Of a stretch of DNA of 64,000 nt, positions 24,928 to 33,171 are shown piece after piece; the first letter of the stretch is position 1, and every line of letters starts with the position of its first letter. This DNA is from JAOAFZ01 sp964412815 (lineage in GTDB: Bacteria; Patescibacteriota; Microgenomatia; UBA1406; GWC2-37-13). Under the pieces are notes generated by a model that saw only the letters and a program-made list of their open reading frames with translations, did no database searches and had not been told where the DNA came from. The DNA lies in assembly GCA_964412815.1 (NCBI GenBank), contig CAYPQF010000050.1, forward strand, positions 1 through 64,000, read 5' to 3'. A program made the translations under genes and the position numbers.

Positions 24928-26705
24928 TCAACTCTGACTGTACCGGTAAAAATCGTTTACTGCCGATGGATGGGGATTTTTTGTGATAGAAACAGGAGAA
25001 ATGAGTATTTCAAAAGCCTGAACCGGTTTCGCATACCCCTTGACTGATACCTCACGCGTAGTAACCGGATAGGATAGTGTATCGGCTTCCAGTTGGGCAT
25101 ACGTCTTGGTACTCATCAGAATGTTCCCAATCGAACAGGATGCCTCCATTCGATTTGCCAGATTGGTAGATTCGCCAATAGAAGTATATTCCAGTTTCAT
25201 ATCACAACCAATGGCACCAACCAGCACGTTCCCGGTATTCAATCCTACGCGCATCTCAAATACGATCTGATTTTTTTTAATTCGTTCTGTGTTTAACCTG
25301 CGCATAGCTTCCTGCATCTCGATGGCACACGCTACCGCCCGTTGAGCATGGTTTTCAAACCTGAGGGGTGCACCAAAAATCGAGACAATACCATCTCCAA
25401 TGTATTTATCCGGAAACCCGCCGTGATGTTTGATAATAGGAATAAGCACCGCAAAGTAGTCGTTTAAGGCATGCACAATCTCCGACGGCTGCAAGGTCTC
25501 CGTGATGGTGGAAAACCCTGCAAAATCGGTAAACAGTAAGGTACATTCCGTTTCTTCTCCGCCCAGCAGCAACCCTTTTTCTGCTGCAACCTCTGCCAGT
25601 TCTTTGGACAGCAGTTTTTCCAGCACTTGCTGGAGACGGTCTCGTTCTTTCAGTTTGCCGGTCATTCGGTTAAATGCAGTCCGGACCGACTCAAATTCAT
25701 CATACAGAGGAGGAACCCGGTACTCGTAATCGCCTTTTCCGACGTGCTGAATTCCTTTTGTGAGCTCAACGGGGGAGCGGGCATAGCGCTCACTCAGAAC
25801 ACGAACGATCACAAACACAATCAGAAAGAGTATCCCGGCAAGCCCCAGGGTCACTCCTGCAATAGAGCGCATCATTCCAAGGACCGATGCCGCGTTAAAA
25901 TCTACCACAAAGATTGTAGACAGAGAATCTACTTGCCGGGTAAACCAGACTGAAAACCAGTTGCCCCACTGATCCGTGTAAAACCCTGGCAGAAACCAGT
26001 TCTCTGGATCAATCCGACGATTGTGGTTATAACCGGTCATATTGTTGAACGAATCCTGTCGGAGCAGACTGCTTGGCGGGAGCGGGTACCGGTCTCCGGG
26101 ATATGACGACTCGTACCAGTTGTAACCGTCAAGAACAAAATATACCGCGTCAGCATATGCTCCTGTTCTACTGCCGGAATCCAGCAGGATATATACATCT
26201 GCCAGATCCAGGCCGGTTCGTTCAGCCTGCACCACAACCTGTTGCAGATACTGCTTTTGACGTTTGAGAAGGGTTTTCATCTCGGGTTGTTGAGCAAAAC
26301 GTGTCTCCCAGTACCGCGATACGCGCGGGTAACCTCGGAGTACGAAAATGCCTGTTCCTTATTTCGCTGTTGCAATGTTTGCTGAATCTCTTTTTCTGAG
26401 AGCAACCGTTCTTCAAGGAGATACATCGAAAAGGTCCAGTCCAGATGCTGAGGCATCGGAGCTGCAGATTGTGATGCAATCTGATCTTCGGTAAACGCAA
26501 TCATCCGGCGTAATTCATCGTCTGAGATAGACTCCTGAACCGGTCCAATAATACTATTACTCAGCTGAATTGAACGATCCAGTTCCTGCCATGGACGTTG
26601 AATTTCCAGCAGAAGGACAGGAACTGCTATGATCGCAATAATGATTGCGGCAAAAAAAATCAGTTTTTTCCGGAATGGAATGTAATCAATAGGTGAGGCG
26701 GCCAT
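24928..26705 (-). pseudogene. Class III adenylate/guanylate cyclase, frameshifted
   Basis: The intact form would be about 590 residues: an N-terminal membrane helix, a roughly 300-residue extracellular sensor, a second helix, HAMP and a cyclase domain. The catalytic part is complete (LLFTDFAGFSTI first metal Asp, DKYIGDGIVSIFG second metal Asp, then GLNTGNVLVGAIG). The frame breaks at 26322-26327, a CGCGCG run. The upstream frame ends in GTGRHVLLNNPR-stop (26277), whereas the other frame reads RYWETRFAQQPEMKTLL without a break. Removing CG restores one open frame. The ATGA overlap at 26277-26280 could let the C-terminal part restart, but it would lack the first membrane helix. TATAAT lies 10 nt before the first ATG. 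Confidence 0.85.
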
Positions 26706-26715
26706 AAGAGATATA

Positions 26716-26721
26716 ATTATA
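26716..26721 (-). promoter_or_regulatory. -10 element (TATAAT) of the cyclase gene
   Basis: TATAAT on the minus strand ends 10 nt before the ATG at 26705. Confidence 0.5.
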
Positions 26722-26758
26722 CAATAGAAGCAACATTGAGCAGGGTGTGCTAGTAATT

Positions 26759-26790
26759 GAGAAGGGGGAGCTGGATGAATGCCCCTTCTC
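26759..26790 (-). terminator. Hairpin after the 26796 gene
   Basis: GAGAAGGGG (26759-26767) and CCCCTTCTC (26782-26790) pair perfectly, just past the minus-strand stop. No T tract. Confidence 0.6.
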
Positions 26791-26795
26791 CCTGT

Positions 26796-27281
26796 TTACC
26801 ACAGAATCGGGAACAGGAGTAACCCCAGCAGTAGCACGGCTACTACGGCTAGCAGCACCACGACCCAGCACCAGTGACGGACCAGCCAGGGCGGGGGACC
26901 GGCCATGTCCAGCTGGCCGGCAGCCAGGTCCGAGATCATTGGTTCGATACGCTGAACAGCCAGCTTCTGCTGATAGATCTCTTTCGCGAGGGCGTAGACG
27001 GCGCGCGTCTCACTCCCTCCCAGTCCGATTGAACGATGTGCATCCAGCACGTTCCTGGTCGCGGTTCCGATGCGAACTGAGCCTTCAATCGCATGATCTG
27101 CCGCCCGCGTCGCCAGCAGGGCAATCACTGCCAGGACTGTCTGATTCAGCAGTTCCTGACTCATCGGCACCAGTCGCGCATCACCTTCCAGCGCACCCGC
27201 TACCACAACCGCGATCTCGACCGGTGGAGTTCCACAGGCCGCTGCTGCCAGCTCCTGCGCAAGCTCAGAAAGATTCGTCAT
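26796..27281 (-). CDS. Tail-anchored membrane protein, GC-rich class
   Basis: A 161-residue protein: a helical Ala-rich cytoplasmic part of about 130 residues, then a single C-terminal membrane helix (WVVVLLAVVAVLLLGLLLF) ending the protein. No family is recognised. The ATG at 27281 is chosen because GAGGAGAAGG lies just before it. The tail-anchor topology keeps the whole domain in the cytoplasm at the membrane. Confidence 0.65.
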   Translation of the reverse strand: MTNLSELAQELAAAACGTPPVEIAVVVAGALEGDARLVPMSQELLNQTVLAVIALLATRAADHAIEGSVRIGTATRNVLDAHRSIGLGGSETRAVYALAKEIYQQKLAVQRIEPMISDLAAGQLDMAGPPPWLVRHWCWVVVLLAVVAVLLLGLLLFPILW

Positions 27282-27410
27282 TGGCCTTCTCCTCTTCATC
27301 CAGCTCCATTAATCTTATAGTATAAACAATTCGGCCTTTACATTCAAGTTAAAAGAGGTTATACTATTATTCAGGAATATCAACCACGTTCGCATCGAGG
27401 AGGACACGAG

Positions 27411-27827
27411 TTGGCTACATCAGCCCAGTTCACGTACGACATTCCCACCATCGAGATGTTCGCCCTCGTCCTGTCGGGTTTCACATGCAAGGTAGAGATA
27501 CGTCATCACAACCGCCAGTGTGTGTTGGTGTATGCGACCTGCCACGAAGACTTCCCCACGGAGCAACACGAAGAGCTGCTCTTTGTGGGCGGAGGAGAGG
27601 CTGCCGGCTCGTACTGGGTGTATGTTCTCCCACCCAATTTGCAGCCGGGCTTCAACTACACGCTGGGAAACAGCGTGCGAGTGGTGCAGACGCCCATCAA
27701 GTGTACGTTCATCAAGGTGGTGATCTATACACCGGCTGCATGCATGCTGTGCACCAATGATGTCCATGTTGTTGATCACGACCTACTCACCATACCCGGT
27801 CTGGTGCCGCACGTCTACAACAGGTAA
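27411..27827 (+). CDS. Unknown protein with TTG start, GC-rich class
   Basis: A 138-residue soluble beta-rich protein with five Cys residues in total; two fall in the late CMLC motif (TPAACMLCTNDVHVV). No signal or membrane segment is seen and no family is recognised. The TTG at 27411 is supported by GAGGAGGAC about 7 nt upstream and by the absence of an early ATG. A -10-like TATACT is about 40 nt upstream. Confidence 0.6.
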   Translation: MATSAQFTYDIPTIEMFALVLSGFTCKVEIRHHNRQCVLVYATCHEDFPTEQHEELLFVGGGEAAGSYWVYVLPPNLQPGFNYTLGNSVRVVQTPIKCTFIKVVIYTPAACMLCTNDVHVVDHDLLTIPGLVPHVYNR

Positions 27828-27883
27828 AACCATTTCAGGTACAGCCGTAACCGCACTGGTATTCCATCAACGTAGATAGGGAT

Positions 27884-27907
27884 GGAGGGGGGCAACGATG
27901 CCCTCTC
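27884..27907 (+). terminator. Hairpin after the 27411 gene
   Basis: GGAGGG-GGCA pairs with TGCC-CTCTC around ACGA with one bulge. It lies between the 27411 gene and the xseA promoter. Confidence 0.45.
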
Positions 27908-27959
27908 ACTTTCAATTACTTCGTCTCAACTCACTCTTGCACCAAGCCCGCAATTCCAT

Positions 27960-27965
27960 TACACT
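27960..27965 (+). promoter_or_regulatory. -10 element (TACACT) of xseA
   Basis: TACACT ends 6 nt before the ATG at 27972. This supports that start over the ATG at 27882, which overlaps the hairpin of the previous gene. Confidence 0.5.
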
Positions 27966-27971
27966 CTCTGC

Positions 27972-29282
27972 ATGGTACGAAAGATTACTTCCGACGAACC
28001 AAATCAGCTTGCGTTTTCCGATTTCGACTTTGATGATCTGACCGGGACTGTCGTACCAAAAAAGCAGATCCCGGGTAAACAGCCCGCTGCAGGATTGCAG
28101 CCGGAACGCGCAAAAAAACCACCAGCTGTATCCTTACATGATCAGTTATTCACTGACAAAGTCTATGGTATCGGAGAGTTTCTTGAAAACATTAATTTGC
28201 TTTTGGCTCCCATCCATATCACCATCCAGGGAGAGATTAACAGTGTGACAGAGCGGGGGAGTGCCGTCTACTTTACCCTCAGCGATCCCAAAGAAAAAGC
28301 GACATTGAACTGCATTGTCTGGAAAAATAAGATGCGCAGTTTTGGATTTGATTTGCGGGAAGGGCTGGAAGTAAAAGTGGTCGGCGCGCCAAATATCTAC
28401 AAACCGTTTGGGAAGTTCTCGTTTACCGCAGATTACATCTCTCCGGTAGGGGAAGGAGCTCTTAAACAGGCGTTGGAGCTCCTAAAAAAACAGCTCGAAG
28501 CAGATGGATACTTTGCTCCTGAGCGGAAACGACCAATCCCGCCGTACGTACAATCAATTGGTCTGATCACTTCGGAACATGGGGACGCAAAAAAAGACTT
28601 TTTAACCCATGTTGGGAGCCATGGGATGAGCGTGCGTTTTTTTGATGTCCGGGTTGAAGGAGCGCAGTCAATTCCCTCTATTGTGCAGGCAATCCGGTGG
28701 TTTAACGAACAGATGCCAGATACAGAAGTACTGGTTCTGACCCGCGGCGGTGGCAGTCTCGAAAGTTTGCAATCATTTAACTCGCTTGAGGTAGCCCGGG
28801 CTATTTTTTCTTCGCGTATTCCGGTACTGTCTGCAGTCGGACATGAAAATGACGTGAGCATTGCCGATCTGGTCGCGGACCTGCGCGCATCGACTCCCAC
28901 GCATGCCGGAAAGATTCTGGGAACGCCCTGGGAGCAGGCAGAAGAAAAAATTGATACCATCCAAAACGACATGTTGTATGCGTTCCGCCATACAGCCCAC
29001 AAACTGAATCTCAAGCTGCAGTCTGTCCAGCAGCAGATGCTGTATGCCTACGAACAGCGTCTGCGGGATACCCGGCAGTTTATCGATTCGGTTGGACACA
29101 TTTTACAACTGGCAGATCCAAAACATCTTATGAAACAGGGATACAGCCTGTTGTATACTCAGACAGGAAAACTGATTACCTCAGTAGCCACAGTTTCATC
29201 ACAGGATATCATCGAAGCTCAGTTACATGATGGCTCGTTACAAACAACAGTTACCACAATCAAACCCTATGAAACAAAATGA
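27972..29282 (+). CDS. xseA: Exodeoxyribonuclease VII large subunit
   Basis: A 436-residue protein. After a 60-residue low-complexity N-terminus it has the OB fold (ITIQGEINSVTERGSAVYFTLSD) and the catalytic domain (IGLITSEHGDAKKDF, VLTRGGGSLESLQSFN, VLSAVGHENDVSIADLVAD, ASTPTHAG). The C-terminal coiled-coil arm that binds XseB follows. ExoVII degrades single-stranded DNA from both ends. The N-terminal extension (FSDFDFDDLTG) is acidic and unusual. xseB overlaps its last 14 bases. Confidence 0.95.
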   Translation: MVRKITSDEPNQLAFSDFDFDDLTGTVVPKKQIPGKQPAAGLQPERAKKPPAVSLHDQLFTDKVYGIGEFLENINLLLAPIHITIQGEINSVTERGSAVYFTLSDPKEKATLNCIVWKNKMRSFGFDLREGLEVKVVGAPNIYKPFGKFSFTADYISPVGEGALKQALELLKKQLEADGYFAPERKRPIPPYVQSIGLITSEHGDAKKDFLTHVGSHGMSVRFFDVRVEGAQSIPSIVQAIRWFNEQMPDTEVLVLTRGGGSLESLQSFNSLEVARAIFSSRIPVLSAVGHENDVSIADLVADLRASTPTHAGKILGTPWEQAEEKIDTIQNDMLYAFRHTAHKLNLKLQSVQQQMLYAYEQRLRDTRQFIDSVGHILQLADPKHLMKQGYSLLYTQTGKLITSVATVSSQDIIEAQLHDGSLQTTVTTIKPYETK

Positions 29283-29598
29283 ATTTCGTACCACCCTTGA
29301 AAAACTGGAAGAAATTAAAACCTGGTTTCAGAACGACTCAATTGATCTTGACGAAGGTCTGAAAAAATTAAAAGAAGGAAAACAGCTGATCGATGTCGCA
29401 CGATCCCGGTTGCAGGAAGTAGAAAACCAGTTTATCGAAATAAAAAAAGAGTATGAAGTAGCAGAGGAGCAGTTTAGTCAAAAAATCGAGTCGCTAGAAA
29501 AAGATGCACCACGCGCCGAACCGGAGACACCAGCAGGCTCCGGTTCAGTCCATGGCATCAACCAGGATGATGATTACGAAGATGATTTACCGTTTTAA
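29269..29598 (+). CDS. xseB: Exodeoxyribonuclease VII small subunit with SSB-like tail
   Basis: A 109-residue protein. Residues 1-75 are the usual XseB helical hairpin (FRTTLEKLEEIKTWF, IDLDEGLKKLKEGKQLI), which wraps the XseA arm. A Pro/Gly/Ser linker then leads to an acidic end, DDDYEDDLPF-stop. That ending closely resembles the C-terminal tip of SSB proteins (DDDIPF in E. coli), which recruits DNA-repair partners. XseB in model bacteria ends soon after the helices, so the tail is an addition. The ATG at 29269 overlaps xseA, implying coupled synthesis. Confidence 0.92.
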   Translation: MKQNEFRTTLEKLEEIKTWFQNDSIDLDEGLKKLKEGKQLIDVARSRLQEVENQFIEIKKEYEVAEEQFSQKIESLEKDAPRAEPETPAGSGSVHGINQDDDYEDDLPF

Positions 29599-29630
29599 TA
29601 CCTCTTCTATCCTTCCCGGTTACCTCAGTT

Positions 29631-30119
29631 TTAAACGTACATCACCTGGGTTTCAGCAGCATGGAAATCGTGTAAGGTATCAATTACTTCGTCTGAACGC
29701 TCTTCTTCAGCCGTAATCAGCACCAGAATTTCCCCGCTGTTAATCCGCATCTCATACTCCCGGGCTTTATCTTCCGGAATACCCAGGTCTACCAGGCCCC
29801 CGATAATTCCTCCGGCCAGTCCGCCACCGATCAAACCAGCAAGCGCTGAGGCAATAGGACCAAGAACAAATAACGCACCACCGGGAATCAGCAGCGAAGA
29901 AACCCCGGAAAGCGCTCCTGCGAGGGCGCCAATTGCAGCCCCACTTACTGCGCCACTGGTGATTCCTTCCGTAATATTCTTTTTTCCGTTTGCTTCCACT
30001 GCCGCTTCTGCATCATTGATAACCAGTGAAATCTGTTCACCATAGCCGTGCTCTTTGAGCACCGTAATAGCATTTTTTGCATCCTTCACGTTGTTAAAAA
30101 ATCCAGCTATTGTATTCAT
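29631..30119 (-). CDS. Glycine-zipper stress-protein-like membrane protein
   Basis: A 162-residue protein. The N-terminal part (IAGFFNNVKDAKNAITVLKEHGYG) and the C-terminal part (GEILVLITAEEERSDEVIDTLHDFHA) form a ferredoxin-like pair as in general stress protein 17M/YflT relatives. They flank a Gly/Ala-rich zipper of about 70 residues that can insert in membranes. Such proteins are linked to envelope stress, with no defined biochemical activity. It is convergent with xseB. Confidence 0.7.
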   Translation of the reverse strand: MNTIAGFFNNVKDAKNAITVLKEHGYGEQISLVINDAEAAVEANGKKNITEGITSGAVSGAAIGALAGALSGVSSLLIPGGALFVLGPIASALAGLIGGGLAGGIIGGLVDLGIPEDKAREYEMRINSGEILVLITAEEERSDEVIDTLHDFHAAETQVMYV

Positions 30120-30240
30120 CGTATAATGGATAAATTTATAACATATTCATACTACGTTCGATATAGTAAGACAGGGTAAAGACTGTATAAAGATTCCGTA
30201 ATAAGTACGGACGTCTTTTCCGCAACACTACAATCCATGT

Positions 30241-30246
30241 TACAAT
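30241..30246 (+). promoter_or_regulatory. -10 element (TACAAT) of a leaderless start
   Basis: TACAAT ends 5 nt before the ATG at 30252. Confidence 0.55.
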
Positions 30247-30251
30247 GAGGT

Positions 30252-30857
30252 ATGAGAACGCTCACTCCTTTGGTGCAACAAGCCATGATCCTCGCGACAA
30301 CTCTTCACTGGAATCAGCGCCGCAAGGCCGACCGGTATCCCTATATTATTCATCCGTTCTCCGTGATGTATATTGTGTCACGCTATACATCTGAGGAATC
30401 TATTCTATGCGCGGCTTTACTGCATGATGTATTGGAAGACGTGCCGGAACAGCAGTACTCCCGACTACAGATGCAGTCACAGTTTGGGGAACGGGTTGCA
30501 GCACTGGTATACAGTGTTTCGGAGGATAAAAAAGCAGGCATGACTAAAGAAGAGGAGAAAAAAACCTGGCAACAACGTAAGAACAGTTATCTGGCAAAAC
30601 TGAAGACCGCCACAGATGAAGGCACCTCTTTAATAGCTGCCGCAGATAAAATCCATAATATTCAGTCAATGATAGATGTGTATCCCGTATACGGCGAGGA
30701 ATTATGGCAGGCGTTTTCTGCTCCCAAAGAGAAAACACTCTGGTTTTATGATGAAGTTATTCGTGCGCTAAAAGCACAATCTTCGTCACCGATCATCAAA
30801 GAACTGGATGCAATCTACCTTTTGGCATTACGGATATTTCGTATGGATCTGGCATAA
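30252..30857 (+). CDS. HD-domain hydrolase, (p)ppGpp-hydrolase-like
   Basis: A 201-residue protein: AMILATTLHWNQRRK, YIIHPFSV (first His), LLHDVLED (HD pair) and AADKIHNIQSM (closing Asp) match the metal-binding order of SpoT/MESH1-type HD hydrolases. No synthetase or TGS domain is present. It may degrade alarmones or another pyrophosphorylated nucleotide. It is a single gene with its own -10 element. Confidence 0.85.
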   Translation: MRTLTPLVQQAMILATTLHWNQRRKADRYPYIIHPFSVMYIVSRYTSEESILCAALLHDVLEDVPEQQYSRLQMQSQFGERVAALVYSVSEDKKAGMTKEEEKKTWQQRKNSYLAKLKTATDEGTSLIAAADKIHNIQSMIDVYPVYGEELWQAFSAPKEKTLWFYDEVIRALKAQSSSPIIKELDAIYLLALRIFRMDLA

Positions 30858-30902
30858 CGCAACCGGCTTAAGGTATATACTCGGAGCGAGAACGAAAAGT
30901 CA

Positions 30903-30925
30903 GGGCGCAGAATTTCTCTGCGCCC
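30903..30925 (-). terminator. Hairpin after the 30949 gene
   Basis: GGGCGCAG (30903-30910) pairs with CTGCGCCC (30918-30925). On the minus strand a short T-containing stretch follows. Confidence 0.6.
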
Positions 30926-30948
30926 CGACACCATGGAGTCTCTCCGCG

Positions 30949-31251
30949 TCAGCGCTCGCGCCGAGCCCAGATCCCCATGTCCTCTCCCACCAGCCGAATC
31001 ATGCCGTGGAGGTCGCCGGCGTATTGGGAGTTCTCATCGACCCACTCGTAGTGGAACTGCGACGTTTGCCCCGACACGCTGAACGACAGATCGCCATCCT
31101 GGTGGATGTGATAGACAGCGTCGCCCTCAGCGGCAGTCACCACAGCGATGCCTTCGCCATTGATTGTGGCTGCGTAAAAGCTTCCCTGCCTCCCGCCTTG
31201 AATGGCCTGATAGACGGTGATGACCATCCCTCTGATATGATCTCCGGTCAT
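30949..31251 (-). CDS. Unknown small beta-rich protein, GC-rich class
   Basis: A 100-residue soluble protein with predicted strands (VITVYQAI, FYAATINGEGIAVVTA, DAVYHIHQDGDLSFSVSG) and a conserved-looking HYEWVDEN segment. No family is recognised. It starts 31 nt after the 31283 gene in the same direction, with GAAGAG before its ATG. The two share one hairpin. Confidence 0.6.
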   Translation of the reverse strand: MTGDHIRGMVITVYQAIQGGRQGSFYAATINGEGIAVVTAAEGDAVYHIHQDGDLSFSVSGQTSQFHYEWVDENSQYAGDLHGMIRLVGEDMGIWARRER

Positions 31252-31282
31252 AGGATTGCTCTTCTACGTTGTGCTGTTGCCG

Positions 31283-31651
31283 CTAGACCTGGTCGCCCAG
31301 GTAGTCGCACAGCCCCAGGATCCTGGACAGGGCCGTCGAGTCGGGGGGGCCGCTCAGCTCGATGCCGGACGGCGTTGCGATGGTCTGCAACAGGGCCAGC
31401 AGCGTGATCGCGTTGCCCGCGCCCAGCGGGCCAGCGGTGTAGACTGGCTCGTAGCGGTCGCCATTCCGGAGGTGGACGGTGCCGTCCTCCTTGAGGCGGA
31501 TGCCCTCCTCACCGAACACGATCTGGTACCAGCCGTCCACAAAGCGCACCTCGAACTGCTCGTGGATGCGACCCTGGTGGGCGGCGGCGTAGAGCTCCTG
31601 CACGCGGGTCACGAGGAGCTCTTGGTTGTTCCAGCTTCCGGTCGGAGCCAT
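31283..31651 (-). CDS. Unknown small protein, GC-rich class
   Basis: A 122-residue protein. It is beta-rich in its centre (FEVRFVDGWYQIVFGEEGIRL, TVHLRNGDRYEPVYTAG), with a C-terminal helix. The strand content resembles its downstream partner at 30949, so the two may be related or form a pair. The ATG at 31651 is chosen because AGAAAGG precedes it. No family is recognised. Confidence 0.6.
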   Translation of the reverse strand: MAPTGSWNNQELLVTRVQELYAAAHQGRIHEQFEVRFVDGWYQIVFGEEGIRLKEDGTVHLRNGDRYEPVYTAGPLGAGNAITLLALLQTIATPSGIELSGPPDSTALSRILGLCDYLGDQV

Positions 31652-31737
31652 GGCGTTTAGCCCTTTCTGCACTAGCGGGTGGATAGAAACACGGTCTTTA
31701 TTTTATACTATAAGATATATAATGCTTCAAACCCTGT

Positions 31738-31743
31738 TACAAT
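31738..31743 (+). promoter_or_regulatory. -10 element (TACAAT) of a leaderless start
   Basis: TACAAT ends 8 nt before the ATG at 31752, favouring that start over the ATG at 31722. Confidence 0.5.
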
Positions 31744-31751
31744 TAGATAAT

Positions 31752-31982
31752 ATGCCGGAACGATTTCGTCCATCAGAAAAAAAAGGAGCGGTAGAAAAGA
31801 CATTCCAGGTTCTTAATCTGGCAGAGATCGGATTATTGACATTTGGTCTTTTAACTGCCAATGCGATGCTGGTTGTGGGGAGTGGAGTGGGACTGGCTGT
31901 CAATGGACTGGCGGAAAAAGAAGTAAAAAAGGGGATAGAAAAGGTTAAAAATGTATTTACGTACAAACAGAAGGGAGTATAG
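31752..31982 (+). CDS. Small membrane protein, unknown
   Basis: A 76-residue protein with a polar N-terminus (PERFRPSEKKGAVEK), two short hydrophobic segments (LAEIGLLTFGLL and MLVVGSGVGLAV) and a Lys-rich end. No family is recognised. An earlier in-frame ATG at 31722 would add ten residues; the -10 spacing favours 31752. Confidence 0.55.
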   Translation: MPERFRPSEKKGAVEKTFQVLNLAEIGLLTFGLLTANAMLVVGSGVGLAVNGLAEKEVKKGIEKVKNVFTYKQKGV

Positions 31983-32055
31983 AGAAGGAGCCCCGCCGCA
32001 AGCGACGGAGCTCAGCCAACACGGTTGGGGGCCACTATGGCGTACCAGTATCGCG

Positions 32056-32406
32056 TTATAAGACAAAATACGCCAGAAACAGCAGTCCAATGCCGACCAG
32101 TGGGCCCATGATCATCAGCAAGTTATTCATGGCAACCCTCAGGCCATAGGCAAACGGTGTGACGTCGACGCCCAATCGTTCCCAGGCGTCTTTGGTTACC
32201 GAGGCAATCCTGCTCTTATAGTACCACCGTGGCACACTGGTGAGCAGAAACCATCCGACGATCGAGCAGAAGAATGCCCAGCTGGCGCCATTTACCGCCC
32301 AGAAGGCGATATGTGCCACCACCATCAACCCGTTGTGCAGGAACCGGTACGGATACCATCCCTGTTCCCGGGGTGTGAGCAGTTCTTTCGGATCGAGACT
32401 GTTCAT
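32056..32406 (-). CDS. Two- to three-helix membrane protein, GC-rich class
   Basis: A 116-residue protein with membrane helices near residues 30-55 (VVAHIAFWAVNGASWAFF) and at the C-terminus (LMIMGPLVGIGLLFLAYFVL), and a basic loop between. The ATG at 32406 follows a GGGGGG/GGTT ribosome-site-like run; a longer frame to 32472 is not supported. No family is recognised. Confidence 0.6.
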   Translation of the reverse strand: MNSLDPKELLTPREQGWYPYRFLHNGLMVVAHIAFWAVNGASWAFFCSIVGWFLLTSVPRWYYKSRIASVTKDAWERLGVDVTPFAYGLRVAMNNLLMIMGPLVGIGLLFLAYFVL

Positions 32407-32478
32407 AACCCCCCCTAACACTGGTAAACCCCCAACCAATTTAACTATAGGTTCGGCGCCATCTGACAGCAAATTTGA

Positions 32479-32484
32479 TACAAT
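32479..32484 (+). promoter_or_regulatory. -10 element (TACAAT) of a leaderless start
   Basis: TACAAT ends 6 nt before the ATG at 32491. Confidence 0.55.
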
Positions 32485-32490
32485 ATCTCT

Positions 32491-33105
32491 ATGCCCCGAA
32501 AACCACCTGTCCGATTCCGTACGCTGTTTTTTCAGAGCGTTTTTTTGTGCCTGAACTGCTATCTGTTTGCCTACCTGTTAATTGCAACACAGGCAACAAC
32601 CGATACTGCCAGAACCAGCGATGTCATTATGATTCTGGGAGAGGAGTCCTATTGGGGAGAACGCTACAATCCCTGTCTCGTTGCACGGGTAAACCATGGG
32701 GTTGCGCTGTATAAAAAAGGCTACGCATCCAAACTGCTCATGAGTGGAGGTTACGACGAAAACAAACCACAGCATAACGAAGCTGAGACTATGAAGGAAA
32801 TCGCACTGGCACGTGGCGTTCCCGAAGAGGATATCCTGCTGGAAAAAAACTCTACCTCAACCTACGAAAATCTGATTTTTTCCCGACCACTACTCGAACA
32901 GAATAATCTCTCCTCGGTGCTCCTGGTAACCGCCCCATTCCACAGCCCGCGTGCTGCATGGACCGCGTCAAAACAGCTTGATATGCCGGTGTCTGTTTCG
33001 CCTTCCACCACCAACCCGTGCTGGGAGCAGTACACCTATCTATCCCGGTACATGTTGCGTGAACCGGTAGCGTTGATCTACTATACACTTCTCGGACGTT
33101 TGTAA
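32491..33105 (+). CDS. YdcF/SanA-like DUF218 protein
   Basis: A 204-residue protein: a signal anchor near residues 8-30, then the DUF218 fold with DVIMILGEE, LYKKGYASKLLMSGGY, NEAETMKEIALARGVPEEDILLEKNSTSTYENL and VLLVTAPFHSPRA. Relatives (SanA, ElyC, YdcF) influence envelope integrity and lipid-carrier metabolism; enzymatic activity is not established for the family. Confidence 0.88.
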   Translation: MPRKPPVRFRTLFFQSVFLCLNCYLFAYLLIATQATTDTARTSDVIMILGEESYWGERYNPCLVARVNHGVALYKKGYASKLLMSGGYDENKPQHNEAETMKEIALARGVPEEDILLEKNSTSTYENLIFSRPLLEQNNLSSVLLVTAPFHSPRAAWTASKQLDMPVSVSPSTTNPCWEQYTYLSRYMLREPVALIYYTLLGRL

Positions 33106-33171
33106 GGAAAATTCACTTGACATCAGATTGTCCACACAGTAACTTGGTACTATACTAGTTCTTACGTATTT

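Noticed and set aside
26277..26280. Treating the cyclase as two genes coupled by ATGA
   Set aside because: The alternative frame reads continuously through the CG run and the downstream part would lack its first membrane helix. A frameshift in one gene is simpler, although a restart remains possible.
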